From Lunularia cruciata (Eukaryota > Streptophyta > Marchantiopsida > Lunulariales > Lunulariaceae), in the NCBI GenBank assembly GCA_948567375.1, contig OX419761.1, forward strand, positions 30,382,501-30,446,500: 64,000 nucleotides of DNA, given 5' to 3'. Of the stretch, positions 45,681 to 57,264 are shown piece by piece. The notes below the pieces were generated by a model. The model worked only from the letters and a program-made list of their open reading frames with translations. It was not told where the DNA came from and made no database searches. How positions within the stretch are numbered: the first letter of the stretch is position 1; the number at the start of each line of letters is the position of its first letter. The translations under genes and the position numbers were made by a program.

Positions 45681-45789
45681 TTGAGATTTGAAGAGGCAAA
45701 TATGAAGAGGTGCATTGTCATTTAGGATCTGTAGGTTAAGAAAGTTGTTGTAGAACAATATAGTTGTTAGTAACTATCAAGTGCTTTGC

Positions 45790-45800
45790 CTATTTAAAGG
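45790..45800 (+). promoter_or_regulatory. FamX LTR TATA-like box, copy D
   Basis: CTATTTAAAGG, 666 bp before the 3' end of copy D. Confidence 0.6.
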
Positions 45801-46499
45801 AAGCATTTGTAGTCATATGTTGTTCAATGCCATAATTTTTGAGAATAGATAAAGCAAAGTGCTATGAAGTAGTGCTATGAAGTAGTGCTTGTTGTTTAAG
45901 CTTAATTCTGAGCATCAATTTTGTGTCTATGTTTGTGAGTGTTGGGAGAATTTTAAAGCAAATCAGTGTGTTTGTTGGATGTTGGATTTTGCAACCTTGA
46001 TCTTTACTTTGTGTGTTTGATCTTGAGTGAAGTGTAATCGGAGCAATGCCTTGACAGATTTGAGAGGAATTGTAATGTTAGTAGTATTTTGCATTTGTGA
46101 GTGCAATGCAAAGTTGATGTGAAGCAATTTTGATCAAGGAAGTTGTGCCTTTAGTGGAGAGGTGGAACACAATTTTGAGGCAAGGTCATTTTACAGTGAA
46201 GTGCCATTTTCAAGAGAGACTAAATCATCACAATTAAGATTCTTTGGAAAGATTTGATGGAGTTGTGATTAAGTGTGATACTACTGCGAGTTAGTGCTTG
46301 TTACTCTCTATTGGGTGTAGTTTCTACCTGAGAGATTAAAGAAGAACCCAAGAAGAACTGAACTTGTTACTTTGCTTTGTATTTAACCAATTTTGAATTG
46401 TATCTCTATGGGAACAAACTTTACTTACCTGATTACCACAAAAGTGATATTTGTCGGGTTGTCACAAGTACCTACATTTTTTTGACAAGTTTTGAAGAA

Positions 46500-49440
46500 G
46501 AAGTGTATTGAGGAAGCCAAATTATGAAGAAAAGAATGGACTTATGTGTCTTCAAAGTAAACCCATAGATTTTGATCTTGGGTCGAGAACCGGAAGTACT
46601 CGGATGGGGTTATAAAGAGACAAAACCAAAGAAAAGCATCTTTGGAACAAGAAGCACAGGCCAATATGAAGAAGATGTAATAACGTTTCTATGTGTTAGG
46701 CCAGCCAAGAAAGTACACTTAAAGAAATGGTAGAGGCAGGAGAAGCATACCTTGAAAGTGATAGGAAACAAACATGCAGAAGAAGTGGGAGTCAATTTTG
46801 AAATCAACTAAAGAATGACTACACTTTGAGATACTATAAAATTATGATTGCACAAGGAGAAATCAAACATCTCAAGTAGATACCTTGTCCCTTTGAGTAG
46901 TCATCCTGCAGTAATGTGCATCAAGAAGCCAATTAAGAGTGAAATTTTCTGAAGTCCAAAAGAGGTTAGAGTTTTGCGTCCAAGAGAGGACATAATCTTC
47001 CAGCATCGAAGAACTAGTGAGCAGATCATGGCAAAGAAGAATAAGAAAACACTTGCAATGAGGAGTTTTGCAATTTGGCGATTAGATGTTGTAGCTAGAA
47101 TTGAAGTCCTAAACAGACTTTGGATCATGTTCTTGGCATGGAACTAGAATGTTAGTTTTCTAGGTATTATGGCAGAGATAGCTGCAAGTAATTATGAGGA
47201 GGGCCCCTAAGTTATGAGGAAGAGAGGAAATCTGGCTTGATGGACTAAGTTGGATTGGAAGCTTGTACTGGGGAAGGAAGCAGAGATGCAATTGGGGTCA
47301 CTTCTTATAAGTGTGACGCTGCAGAAGAAATTGCTGAAATTAAGAATTTGTTCTTTGCTCCACAAACCAACAATGGCTACAAAGTCAAGCCCTATCAAGA
47401 CCCAATTAAGCAAATAATTTTAGGAGAAATTATGAGAATGTTCAAGCACAAGCAACAATGTAGCAGGCGGTCTTCTTCCACCAGATGTTTGCAGGAGAGA
47501 AGGTGAATTGGGCAAAGTGCTTCCATCAAAGAATAAGGTAGATGATTGTCAATTGGAGGACCAATTTGCTACCACACTACTTTGCACCATTTGTAGCACA
47601 TTTCTACATGGGATTAAATCTGCTAACAATGGAGGATAAGCAGCATATGGTTTTGCATTTCTATCCAGATCTTTGATGAGAAGTGGATGAAGAGGAGCAA
47701 CGATATATTTTGCAACTACAATCCAATGATGATCATTTCATTAGAACACGATAGGGAGATGGTGGAAAGAAGAAGTCCAAAGACAAGGAAGCAAACTAAA
47801 CCCAAAGAAGTAGCCTTACCCCAGCCACCACAAAAGACCCAAAGACTCAATCCATGAGGTAAGAAGGTAGTGAAAGATGAGACTTCAGAGACAAAGTATG
47901 AAGGAGAGACAAAGTCCAAGAGAAGAGACTCTAAAGAAGTTGAACTCATATTATAGAGCAAGGAGTCTAGGAGTGAGAGTGAAGGTGAAGATGAAGTCCA
48001 ATAGTCAGTTGAAGTAGAAGACAATGAGGTGTTCTATCCATTGATTGACCACATGGAGGGAGGAGATGGCTCTTGCTAAGAGTTGCTCATGGAGGAAATG
48101 GATGAAGAACCAAAGAAAGAACATCAGAAGGGGGTAAGATCCAAGAGGTCATTGCCAGCTGAACCTGTAGGTCTAAGCTCAATGAATAAGGAAGAAGTAA
48201 GCTCAGACAAAAGGTCATTGAAGGTACAAAGATCAAGACTTTGAAAGAAGAATCTGGCGGAAGGGGCGTCAATGGAGGCAAAGTACAAAGACAAAGCATA
48301 AGACAAAGAAGACTTTGATAGGATGGAGTACTTTTTACAGATTGTGAGTCCATTGTTGGCACTATTAAATAAGAAAAAGAAGGTGATTTAGAAAGATCAT
48401 TTGGAGGTGAAGAATGAGTTGTAGGTGATGAAGTATCTGCTTGACAAAATAAGGGAATTGAAGGAGATTGTAACCCAAAGAGAAGAAGAAGCTGAGGAAC
48501 TTCAAGTGGAGGTAGTCTTAACAAAGAAGACTATAGAGAAATTGCAAGGTAATTTTCAATAGTGTGGGAGAGAGATCCACAGTCAAGCCAAAGAGTTGAA
48601 AGAGTAGAAAGTGTTGGTTGAGAAGATGAAAGGTGAAGTCAACAAAGTTTGTATTGAAAGCATACATGTGAAGGCAATGGCAGCCGTGATAGAGCAGGAG
48701 TTAGAGAGCTTGAAGAATAGTGCAGCAAAGAAGGATCAAGCATGGTAGAGGGAGTTAGCAATCCGACACCAAGAGGAGGACAGATTGAGAAATTTGGTAA
48801 GAAGTGTTGAGATGTAGAGTGCTCAATATGAGGAGGAAAAGAAGATGCTTACAGCCAAGAACAAAGATGAGTTAAGATGTATAGAGAAGAGTTGAAGGTA
48901 GAATGATCTTGAGGGTATGCATCAGAGTCAATATGAAAAGTTGTTGGGAGATTGAGAGAATGCCAAGCATTGAATCTGAAGGAAAGTTAAAGGAAGCAAG
49001 ATTGCATGAATTGAAATTGCTAGTGCAAAAGACAAGGAAAAGGAGAGCAAAGATGTGGATATGAACACTCTTTTGATTTGTTTGAGTGAACAAGACGATA
49101 GGAAGATAATTGAAGTAGGAGACAATGAAAGTCTTAGATTAGACTTAATAAATTTAGAGTTGGAGAGACTTTGGAGTAGTGTGAAGGAAGATAAGAAGTC
49201 TGAAGTGGCAGAAGTAGGAGTGCATGTGCACTCGGATCAATTATCTAAGATATTAGAGAAGAGTGGGTTAGGAGATAAAGAGATAGAAATGTTATCCATT
49301 AGTGAAATTGTAGTTCAGGGTGAAGAAGAAGTAGAAATAGTGGAGGATGTAGTAGAATTGAGTAGATCCAAAGAAGGAGAAGTGATAGGAGCATCGTCGG
49401 GTTTAGAAGCTGAAGTTAAGGTTGACATCATATCCGATTA
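46500..49440 (+). pseudogene. FamX LTR-borne ORF, copy F
   Basis: Traces run the full length: GSTRMGL near 46590, TLKEMVEAGEAYLESDRKQ near 46715, the hydrophobic stretch IWRLDVVARIEVLNRLW near 47080 and NNGYKVKPYQDPIKQIILGE at 47370. An acidic linker and the coiled coil follow. The C-terminal 128 codons are open (49055-49441: SLRLDLINLELERLW, KILEKSGLGDKEIEML, GASSGLEAEVKVDI). Many stops and shifts break the rest, so it is a pseudogene. It confirms that the N-terminal codons just inside the LTR 5' end belong to the same long frame. Confidence 0.65.
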
Positions 49441-49544
49441 GAAACAGATTTGAGATATGAGGAGGTGCATTGTCATTTCGGGTCAACAAGTTGGTCGAGT
49501 TGTTGTAGAATGGTATTTTTCTTAGTAATTGTCGATTGCTCTAC

Positions 49545-49555
49545 TATTTAAAGGT
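49545..49555 (+). promoter_or_regulatory. FamX LTR TATA-like box, copy F
   Basis: CTATTTAAAGG, 751 bp from the LTR end; the extra distance is the GT repeat. Confidence 0.6.
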
Positions 49556-49664
49556 GGCATTCATAGTGTTATGTTGTTCAGTTTTCATATTCTTGAGAAT
49601 AGATAAAGCAAAGTGTTGATCTCAGTGCTCGTCGCTTGAGTTGAATTTTGAGTATCAACTTTGT

Positions 49665-49775
<111 letters not shown>

Positions 49776-50306
49776 GGGAGAAATTCAAAGTGAAATTTTG
49801 AGTGTTAGATGTTGGATTCTACATCTCTGATTCCATTCTATGTGTTTGATCATGAGTGGATAGCAATCAAAGCAATGCCTTGATAGATATGAGAGGAATT
49901 GTGGTGTTGGTAGTATTCTACAGTTGTGAGTGCAGCGTTGAGTTTATGTGAAGCAATTTCAATCAAGGAAGTTGTGCCTTTAGTGGAGAGGTGGAACAAA
50001 ATTCTAAGGCAAAATCATTTTGCAATGAAGTAGCCATTTTTGGGAGAGACTGAATCATCACAATTGAGTTTGTTTGGACAGAATTGAAAGATTTGTGATT
50101 ATGGGTGACAAATTTTTGTCACAAGACTGCAATCTAGTGCTTGTTACTCTCTTCTAGGTGTGGTTTCTACCTAGAGATTAAAAAATAACTCAAGAAGAAC
50201 TGATTTGGTTACTTTGCTTTGTATTTGGATATTTTTGAATTGTATCTTTGCAAGAACAAATTACTTACTTGATTACCGCAAAAGTGATATTTGCCGGGTT
50301 GTCATA

Positions 50307-51270
50307 GTGTTAAAGGACAACAAGACTTGATCTCCAAAATTTAATTCCATGTGCTAGTGATGTGTATTTGCATATTGTTTTTGTTGATTTTGGGCAATCT
50401 GCAACCTATGCTTGGCATTCTCCACACCATGTTGAATTCTAGAAACAAAAGTGTTGATAATATTAACCTTGGTAGCCACCGGTCGGATCTTCATCAAGCT
50501 CAAAGGTGTGAAAGGATGATCTCCATATATGAGGAAGAATGGTGTGACCTATGTGGATGCATTCACTAAATTGTTGTAGGCAAATTCCACCAGTGGAAGT
50601 AAGTCATCCTAGTGCTTGTGCTCATCTAAGGTGAAGCTTCAAAGCATGTTCTCAATAGTGCAATTAGCCAACTTGCTTTGTCCATTGGTTTGTGGATGGT
50701 AAGCTTAGACATGGAAAATTTAGGTTTGAAGATACCAAAGAGTGTTCTTTAAAATAAACTAGTGAATTGAGTACTTCTATTGATGCTGAGCACTCGAGAC
50801 AGGCTATGTGAGGAAAGACTATAGCTAAGTATAATTGAGCTAATTGTGAAGTAGTCACATCCTTGGTAAGATGCACATGAATCATTTTTTTGAGTCTATC
50901 AACAAAGACTATGATAGAGTCAAACCTTGAGGTGGTCTTGAGCAATTCACAAACCAGATCCATGCTTATTTGTTCCCAATGTTGTGTAGGAGTAAGGAGA
51001 GGTTGAAGGAGTCCTATGAGAGCTTGATTAAAAGCTTTATTTTTTTATGGAGTAGACAACTTCAAACATACTCCGTCACATTTTTGCTCATCTTAGGCCA
51101 AAAATAATGGCATTCAATTGCAAGTAAGGTCTTGTCCACTCCAACATGATCTATAATGGCAAAATCATGACATTCTGCAAAGATCATGGTTCTTGTGTTT
51201 ATGGCATCTGGGATCCATAGCTTGCTATCATGAAAGGTGAAGCCTTAGGTATTGGGTACACCTTTGGATG
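50307..51270 (-). pseudogene. G2 integrase remnant
   Basis: On the minus strand: zinc domain HVGVDKTLLAIECHYFWPKM near 51150, core start MDLVCELLKTTSRFDSIIVF (50963 downward), DRLKKMIHVHLTKDV, then the third acidic region YHPQTNGQSKLANCT. The last segments, FFLIYGDHPFTPLSLMK and LNFGDQVLLSF, reach 50310. The catalytic Glu normally found in the Gln-Thr-Asp-Gly-Gln-Thr-Glu pattern is Lys here, so the enzyme is dead. The form resembles chromovirus-type integrases. The 3' end of G2 is missing beyond the FamX tandem. Confidence 0.8.
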
Positions 51271-51275
51271 ATTGA

Positions 51276-52928
51276 TGTGACAACCCAACAAATATCACTT
51301 TTGCGGTAATCAAGTTAGTAAAGTTTATTCCCACTGAGATATAATTCAGAATTGGTCAAATACATAGTTAAATTGTGACAAGTAGTTCTTCTTGGCTGCA
51401 TCTTTAATCTCTTAGGTAGAAACTACACCTAGAAGAGAGTAATAAGCACTGACTTGCAATCTCGTCATCACAATTTGTCACCCATAATCACAAATCATTC
51501 ATTTCTATCCAAACAAACTCAATTGTGATGATTCAGTCCTTCCCAAAAATAGCTACTTCACTACAAAACAACTTTACCTCAAAATTGTGTTCCACCCTTC
51601 CACTAAAGGCACAATTTCCTTGATCAAAATTGCTTCACATCAACACTACATTGCACTTATAAATGCGGAATACTAGCAACACTACAATTCTTCTCAAATC
51701 TATCAAGGCATTGCTCTGATTGCACTTCACTTAGGATCAAACACACAAACTAGAATCAAAGATGTAGAATCCAACATCTAACACTCAAAATTGCACTTCA
51801 AATTTCTCCCAACACTCACAAATACAAAATTGATACTCAGAATTAAGCTCAAGCAACAAGCTCTGAAATCAGCACTTTTCTTTATCTATTCTCACAAATA
51901 ATAAATACTGAACAACATATGACTATGAATGGTTGCTTTAAATAGGCAGAGCGCTTGATAGTTATCTAACTCCCTAAACTAAGTCCTAACAACTTTACCA
52001 ACCTCCAGATCTGAAATGACAATGCACCTCTTCATATCTACCTCTTCCTATCTCAAAACTAGTCCTAATCCAATCCGATGTCTACTCCCTTTTGGCTTCC
52101 AAAGTCGATGAAAGTTCCTTCACTTCTCTATCTTTGGGTTTATCTATTACCATTAAATCTTTTGTCAATTCTACTACTTCTTTGCTCTGATCTGCAATTA
52201 AACTCATAGGTAATCAATCTACTTCCTTATCTTGCGGCCCACTCCTCTCTAAAGTCTCAAATAACTGATCCTAAGACGCTCACTATCCGATCTTGCACTT
52301 TGGGTTCATTCCTAACTATCTTTTATTTCTTCGTCTTAACTACTTTAGATACTTCAAACATCTAACCCGAAGACTCCTACATCTGATGTCTAACTACCTT
52401 GGATTGGGTCACCTTTGTCTTGAGGCAAAGTTTTTTAACCCAAAATTGTGTAAACCCAAATTTGTATAAGTCCAAAGTTGTATAGACCCAAAGAACATAG
52501 ACCCAAATTATTGTGGACCTGAAGAACCTCAACGCAAAATCACTCAACTACTCTATACATTTACTATAGAAACTTCAAATGCTTGTAACTTTTTGCTATA
52601 GACTTCCAAACTCAATGATTTTGGTGGCAATAGAAAGCCCTATACAAGACGCTTCCTACAAGATATAGCATGCATAATTTGGACATGTTGTCAATGAGAT
52701 GTGGCCCTTGCAGTAAACCTTCAACCTTCATTCTTATGCAAAACATCTTTCTTTGGGTCTACACTCTTTCAATCCAATTTGAGTCATTCCTCTAACACAA
52801 AGTCAACTTCCTCGGGTCAAATCAAAAGCCAAACTTCTTATTGTTTCTTCTCCATTTGGGTGCAATTCAGGTTCAATAATGCACTTCTTCTTTAAAACTC
52901 ATCCAAAATGAAAAATATAGGTACCACA
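51276..52928 (-). mobile_element. FamX type II solo LTR in G2
   Basis: A 1653-bp LTR begins TGTGACAACCCAAC and ends GGTACCACA. Flanks attga (51271-51275) and attaa (52929-52933) form a 5-bp duplication with one G/A difference. It has the TATA-like box at 51935-51945 and only a few C-terminal codons of the LTR-borne ORF. It splits G2 between RNase H and integrase. Confidence 0.88.
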
Positions 52929-52933
52929 ATTAA

Positions 52934-53700
52934 GCTCCTATAATATATGGGTCAATTTTTGTAGCAGCAAGAATCCTTGGGCCATAATTCTAGATTCATC
53001 TTGATCTCTACCACTAGATTGTTTGTCATAAGCATTTGGGTGTATGCATCTACAAGTTACTTCTTGCCTTCCACATACGTGATTGTCATGTTGAATCATT
53101 GTCTGCACTCTGCCCACCAAATTTATCAATGAGATAGATCTTTTTGTGGTAGACTAGAGGTTTGTAGTTTGTCTCCTTACAAATACTTTCTCACCAAGAT
53201 AGTGCTTCCAATGCTTGGTTGCAAGAACAATAGCCAACTCATTGTTTAGTAGTGTGATAGTTGCATTAGGCGGGTAATAGCTTTTGAGAGAAATATGCAA
53301 TGGTGTGTCATCCATAATTCCATTCATGTTGTAAGACTACTCATATTACAATGATTGATGCATCTATAGCCGGCTTGATTGGACATTTTGGGTCATATAT
53401 TTCAAGATAAGTGCATGTAATAATGCATCTTTCAATTCTTGTGCGGTTCCTCACATCCACTTCTTTCCCTTGCCAAGTTATGCCATTAGAGGTTGTGTAA
53501 CCTTAGAGAATTCCTTGAAAATTTGACAATAAAACCCCATCAATTCCAAGAGACTCTTGAGGTGAGTTTGATCTTCTAAAGTGCCCCATTTCTAAATGAT
53601 TTCTACTTTATCTATTAACACTTGGATACCTTATGCACTTACTCTATGCCCCCCACTTCAGACTTGCCAAACTTGGCCAGTCTTTATAGACTACAGACTT
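52934..53700 (-). pseudogene. G2 RNase H remnant
   Basis: Minus-strand traces of the RNase H and connection domain: FNMTITYVEGKK (usual Tyr-x-x-Gly-Lys-x-Asn end), WWAECRQ, FLQPSIGSTILVRKYL and, nearer the reverse transcriptase, LKSLLELMGFYCQIFKEFSK. Stops and frameshifts are frequent. It lies between the reverse transcriptase and the FamX LTR insertion. Confidence 0.65.
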
Positions 53701-54215
53701 GCACTTTGAAATTTTGGCATACAAGTGGTTTTGTTGCAAAATTTGGAAGACTTCTTGCAAATATTGCTTGTGCTCCGTCATTGTCTTATATTGTTAACTA
53801 AGATATTATTGAGGAAAATGATAAAAAATTTATCCAAATATGGGCAAAATATATCATTCATCAAACTCATGAAAATGTTTGGTGCATTGGTGAGGCCAAA
53901 TAGCATCACCAGGTACTCAAAGTGACCAAACCTTGTTTGAAAGGCAATTTTGTGTATAGTTTCCTATGAAAACCTGATTTGGTTGTAACTGCTCCATAGA
54001 TCATGTTTGATGAAATGCTTGGCCCGATTTAGTTGATCAAACATATCATCCATGCAAGGTATTGGGTATTTGTTCTTCACCATTTGTTGATTTAGTCTCT
54101 GATAGTCAATGCACATGTGCATTGTCCCGGCCTTCTTCTTTACAAACAAGACAAGAGCCCCATATGATAATATGCTAGGTTGGATAAGCTTTTTTTCTAG
54201 CATATCCTTGATTTA
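53700..54215 (-). pseudogene. G2 reverse transcriptase remnant
   Basis: The minus-strand open stretch 53964-54203 reads [40 protein letters not shown] and [11 protein letters not shown]. The next frame has [20 protein letters not shown] and then [11 protein letters not shown]. In this last motif the two catalytic aspartates of the palm (Phe-Leu-Asp-Asp in relatives) are both Asn, a double G-to-A type change on the coding strand. The overall form is chromovirus-like. It is inactive. Confidence 0.85.
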
Positions 54216-54539
54216 AGCTTTACACTCTTCCAACTCATGAGGTCATAGTTAATATGTCTTCAAGAAGGAAGAGGTGTCTTCACCAAAAGTATCTCAATTA
54301 TATAATCTACTCTCTTTTTTGGTGAGAGTCTTGAGGGTAAATCATTCAAAAACACATCTTGAAACTCACTGACCACATCTTTCAATTTCTTAGAATTCTA
54401 TCCATTGAGTTGTGCATTCTAGACTTCTCGTATTAGACCCATATTGATATGAAACATCTATTGATATTACCAATAGATGTTGTCTTTATGACATAAAGAG
54501 GTAATTCTTGCCTGTATGATCTTTCTTTAACTCAAAAGA

Positions 54540-54860
54540 TCTTCCATTGGCTTGTTTTCACTACTTTCTTTCTCCAATCAACCATAGGGTTATAGTACTT
54601 CATCTACGGCATGCCTAAGATCATATCGTAGTGAGCTAATCAAATCACTTGTCACTCAATTGCTTTTGGATACTCTCCTACAAAGAGTGTTACCTTTCTA
54701 AGTAACAACTCAATCCTCTCTATTTGACCATTAGGTGACTCTACTTCTTCATTCTCATTCTTCTCTAGTTCCATCTCTAACCTTATTACAATAGAGCAAG
54801 ACAAGAAATTCTTTATTGCTCTAGGGTCTATCAATACTTTCACTTGATTGCCTTCTAGGA
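54540..54860 (-). pseudogene. G2 aspartic protease remnant
   Basis: The minus-strand frame contains KVLIDPRAIKNFLSCSIVIR, matching the retropepsin active site with Asp kept but Ser-Gly changed to Pro-Arg. Farther on come VTLFVGEYPKAIE, LAHYDMILGMP and YYNPMVDWRKK, the usual C-terminal end. Stops separate these parts. It precedes the reverse transcriptase. Confidence 0.7.
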
Positions 54861-56100
54861 CTCTATTGACAATAATCTATTAGGTTTTTTTCTTCCTCCA
54901 CCTTTGCACACTTGTCCTCTTCCTTCCTCCACTTTTACTCTTCTCAATTGAGCCACTAAGACCATGAGGTATATTTACTAGTGATCTTCATTTTCTAATG
55001 TGATTTAAGCATCCTCCTCCTCAATTTGTTTCTCCATGTTGTTCAAAGGTTACCTATATAGAAGCCAATGGCTTCTAGGAAGAGGAGCACAAAAATTGAT
55101 GGCCATATGCCCAACTTGGCCATAATTGTAACAATGTTGTTGTTATGCTCAAGCCCCTTCCCGTTATGAGACTCCATCTCTTTATTTCTTTGACCCATCT
55201 TTGCTCTTCTTGGAGCGGTTGTGCTCCTCAGTCTTGAAACTAAATGTTGCCTACTTCCATAAGGATTGGTCTTCCAAAGTGTTGTGTTTCAGCCTGATAA
55301 TATTGAGTTGGGACTACTCCTTCACCTCCTCCAAGCACCCCTACTATTCTTTGAGTGTAGGCAATGGCTTCAAAAATAGTGCAAGGATTTTGTACCATTT
55401 TCTCTTGGGGAATTTGCTCTTTTAGCACCATTTGAAATTTTCAAGAGCTTCTACTAGACTCATATCAGTTATTGCAACCTTTAGAAGAAGATATGCCTCC
55501 ATGTACTCTTGTATTTTTTCTTCTTCAATCCCCATAATCGGGTTTGGGCCATCTATACTGAATCCATGGATTGGAAATTCTTCAACAACCGTTCTTTGCC
55601 ATCCACGTGATCTATCTTCCTTCTAGTAACATTGATTGTTCCCAAACATCAAACCATGTGAGGACTTTATCAATCAAGTACCCACATGCAAACACATCCA
55701 TAGAATAGTTGGTGATCTCAAAAGTGAAAAATAAATGTATCAATTCATTCTTGAAATCTACTTTTCCACTTCTCTCATTGAATGTTATTCCTTGTAAGGC
55801 TCAATGTTGCATGTCTTCTTCATCCGTAATAACCATGTGGCTTTGTTATTGACTAGGGTTAGTGTCATTGACATGAGTGGCTATCTAGGTACTTTGGCCA
55901 TTGGTATTGGGTTTTAGGATGGTTCTCCTTCTTACATTTCCTGATTTTTCCTAAAGGTACATACTTGACTTTGCAATGCCTTCATGGTCATCTTGATCTC
56001 CCAAAACTTGTTCAACATCCCTTGTATTCCTTGCATCAAATCTTGCTATCACGGCTCCATGATTTATACACACAACAAACACACAATCATTATTTCCTAC
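54861..56100 (-). pseudogene. G2 gag remnant
   Basis: The minus strand shows a degenerate zinc knuckle near 55085-55130 (CYNYGQVGHMAINF, second Cys lost). Upstream there are gag-like helices such as EEKIQEYMEAYLLLKVA and LVEALENFKWC near 55430-55540. Frequent stops and shifts occur. It lies in the correct place between the leader with its primer site and protease. Confidence 0.6.
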
Positions 56101-56659
56101 TTCAATAGAGGTTTTAATAGGATCACTCTGGAGAGGCCCCTAACTATTAGGACTACCATTGGGACCTCAAAAGCTATCACTTATTAATAATATTCCTCAC
56201 CAAAATTGTGGACTATGAAATCCCTAAACATCACTTTTGGTCTAACTACATAACAAATTTCTACTTGGGTATTGAAAGGGAGAGGATTTGGTACATTCAA
56301 GTCTATTGCATCAAAGCAAAATATAGATTGTCCCACTCTCTATTGTATATCACCATAGGTGAATCATTGGGTTTGGTGAATTCATCACTCTTTCCATGAA
56401 CTCTACTCCAAAATGATAAATGAGATATACACTCACTTGTTCTATGTTGGATGTACATAATCTTGATTTGGAATGGATTTGAGAATGGAATGCAAGGTGT
56501 AGGAAATTTTCCTTCAAGCGTCTTCATCCCATCTTCTCTCTTAAATAACCCCAATCTATCAATTGCACTGCACTATGCTTTCTCTCCTCAAAATTACTCA
56601 ATCTTAGTAGCCCGTGTTCCTCCAAGAGGGATGATCCACTCTCTTGGATTAACACACCC

Positions 56660-56671
56660 GCTCTAATACCA
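56660..56671 (-). other. G2 primer-binding site, initiator-Met tRNA-like
   Basis: The minus strand reads TGGTATTAGAGC, one change from TGGTATCAGAGC, the complement of the plant initiator tRNA-Met 3' end. It lies one base beyond the LTR. Confidence 0.85.
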
Positions 56672-56672
56672 T

Positions 56673-57264
56673 TGTAATATTCCAAGGATAGGAGAACCCT
56701 GAAGAGAAACACAAAAGAAGAAACATAAGTTTCACATTCAATAATCCGATGCCCCGAAGAAGCACCTTCTTTTCATTATATAGCAAAGAAAATCCCCTCA
56801 AAGGAAGTTCCACCCTTGGATTAGATACATGGATTGGTGATATGTTAGTAAGATCCACCCTTAGATTAGTGGTATGGATGGATGATATGTTGGTCCTTGT
56901 CCTACCTAGTTGGTTAAACAAGTTTGACCAAAGGGAATCTTTAGGGAATATTCTTGTAAGAAGCTCAAAATTGCATGGATGAGGTACTATTAGAAAGCTC
57001 TTAACAAGATAGATAGTGGAGAGAGAATGCCAACCTTTAATCCTATTAAGAGGGAATTTTTCTATTTTCAAGGCCAAATTCATCCATTTAGGCTTCCAAA
57101 ATTGGCTCTAAAGTTTTCAAGGTATTTTCTCATGCTCTATTAATAGAAGTAATTTTTTGGTGACACCTCTATTTGATCTACTTATTCCATCATATAAAAT
57201 ATCTTTTTAGATTTTACCAAGCCAATTTCACCTCTAGATAATATGTCTAGCTATTGCTATTACA
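56673..57264 (-). repeat. G2 5' LTR
   Basis: A 592-bp LTR with inverted ends TGTAATA ... TATTACA, next to the primer site. Its distal end matches positions 1-49 of the window. It contains two imperfect copies of a ~47-bp segment (ccaccctt(g/a)gatta...gatatgtt) at about 56811-56905. Confidence 0.8.

Larger units (their letters stand above)
43525..46466 (+). mobile_element. FamX long LTR copy D, right part
   Basis: Continues copy D after element E (gcggg...gagcaggg...ttcttggggaag, collinear with 13268 of copy C). It ends ...TATTTGTCGGGTTGTCACA at 46466 and contains the family TATA-like box at 45790. It abuts copy F head to tail with no spacer. Confidence 0.87.

Noticed and set aside
56649-57083. 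144-codon minus-strand open frame
   Set aside because: It lies within the G2 LTR and its primer site and resembles no protein.
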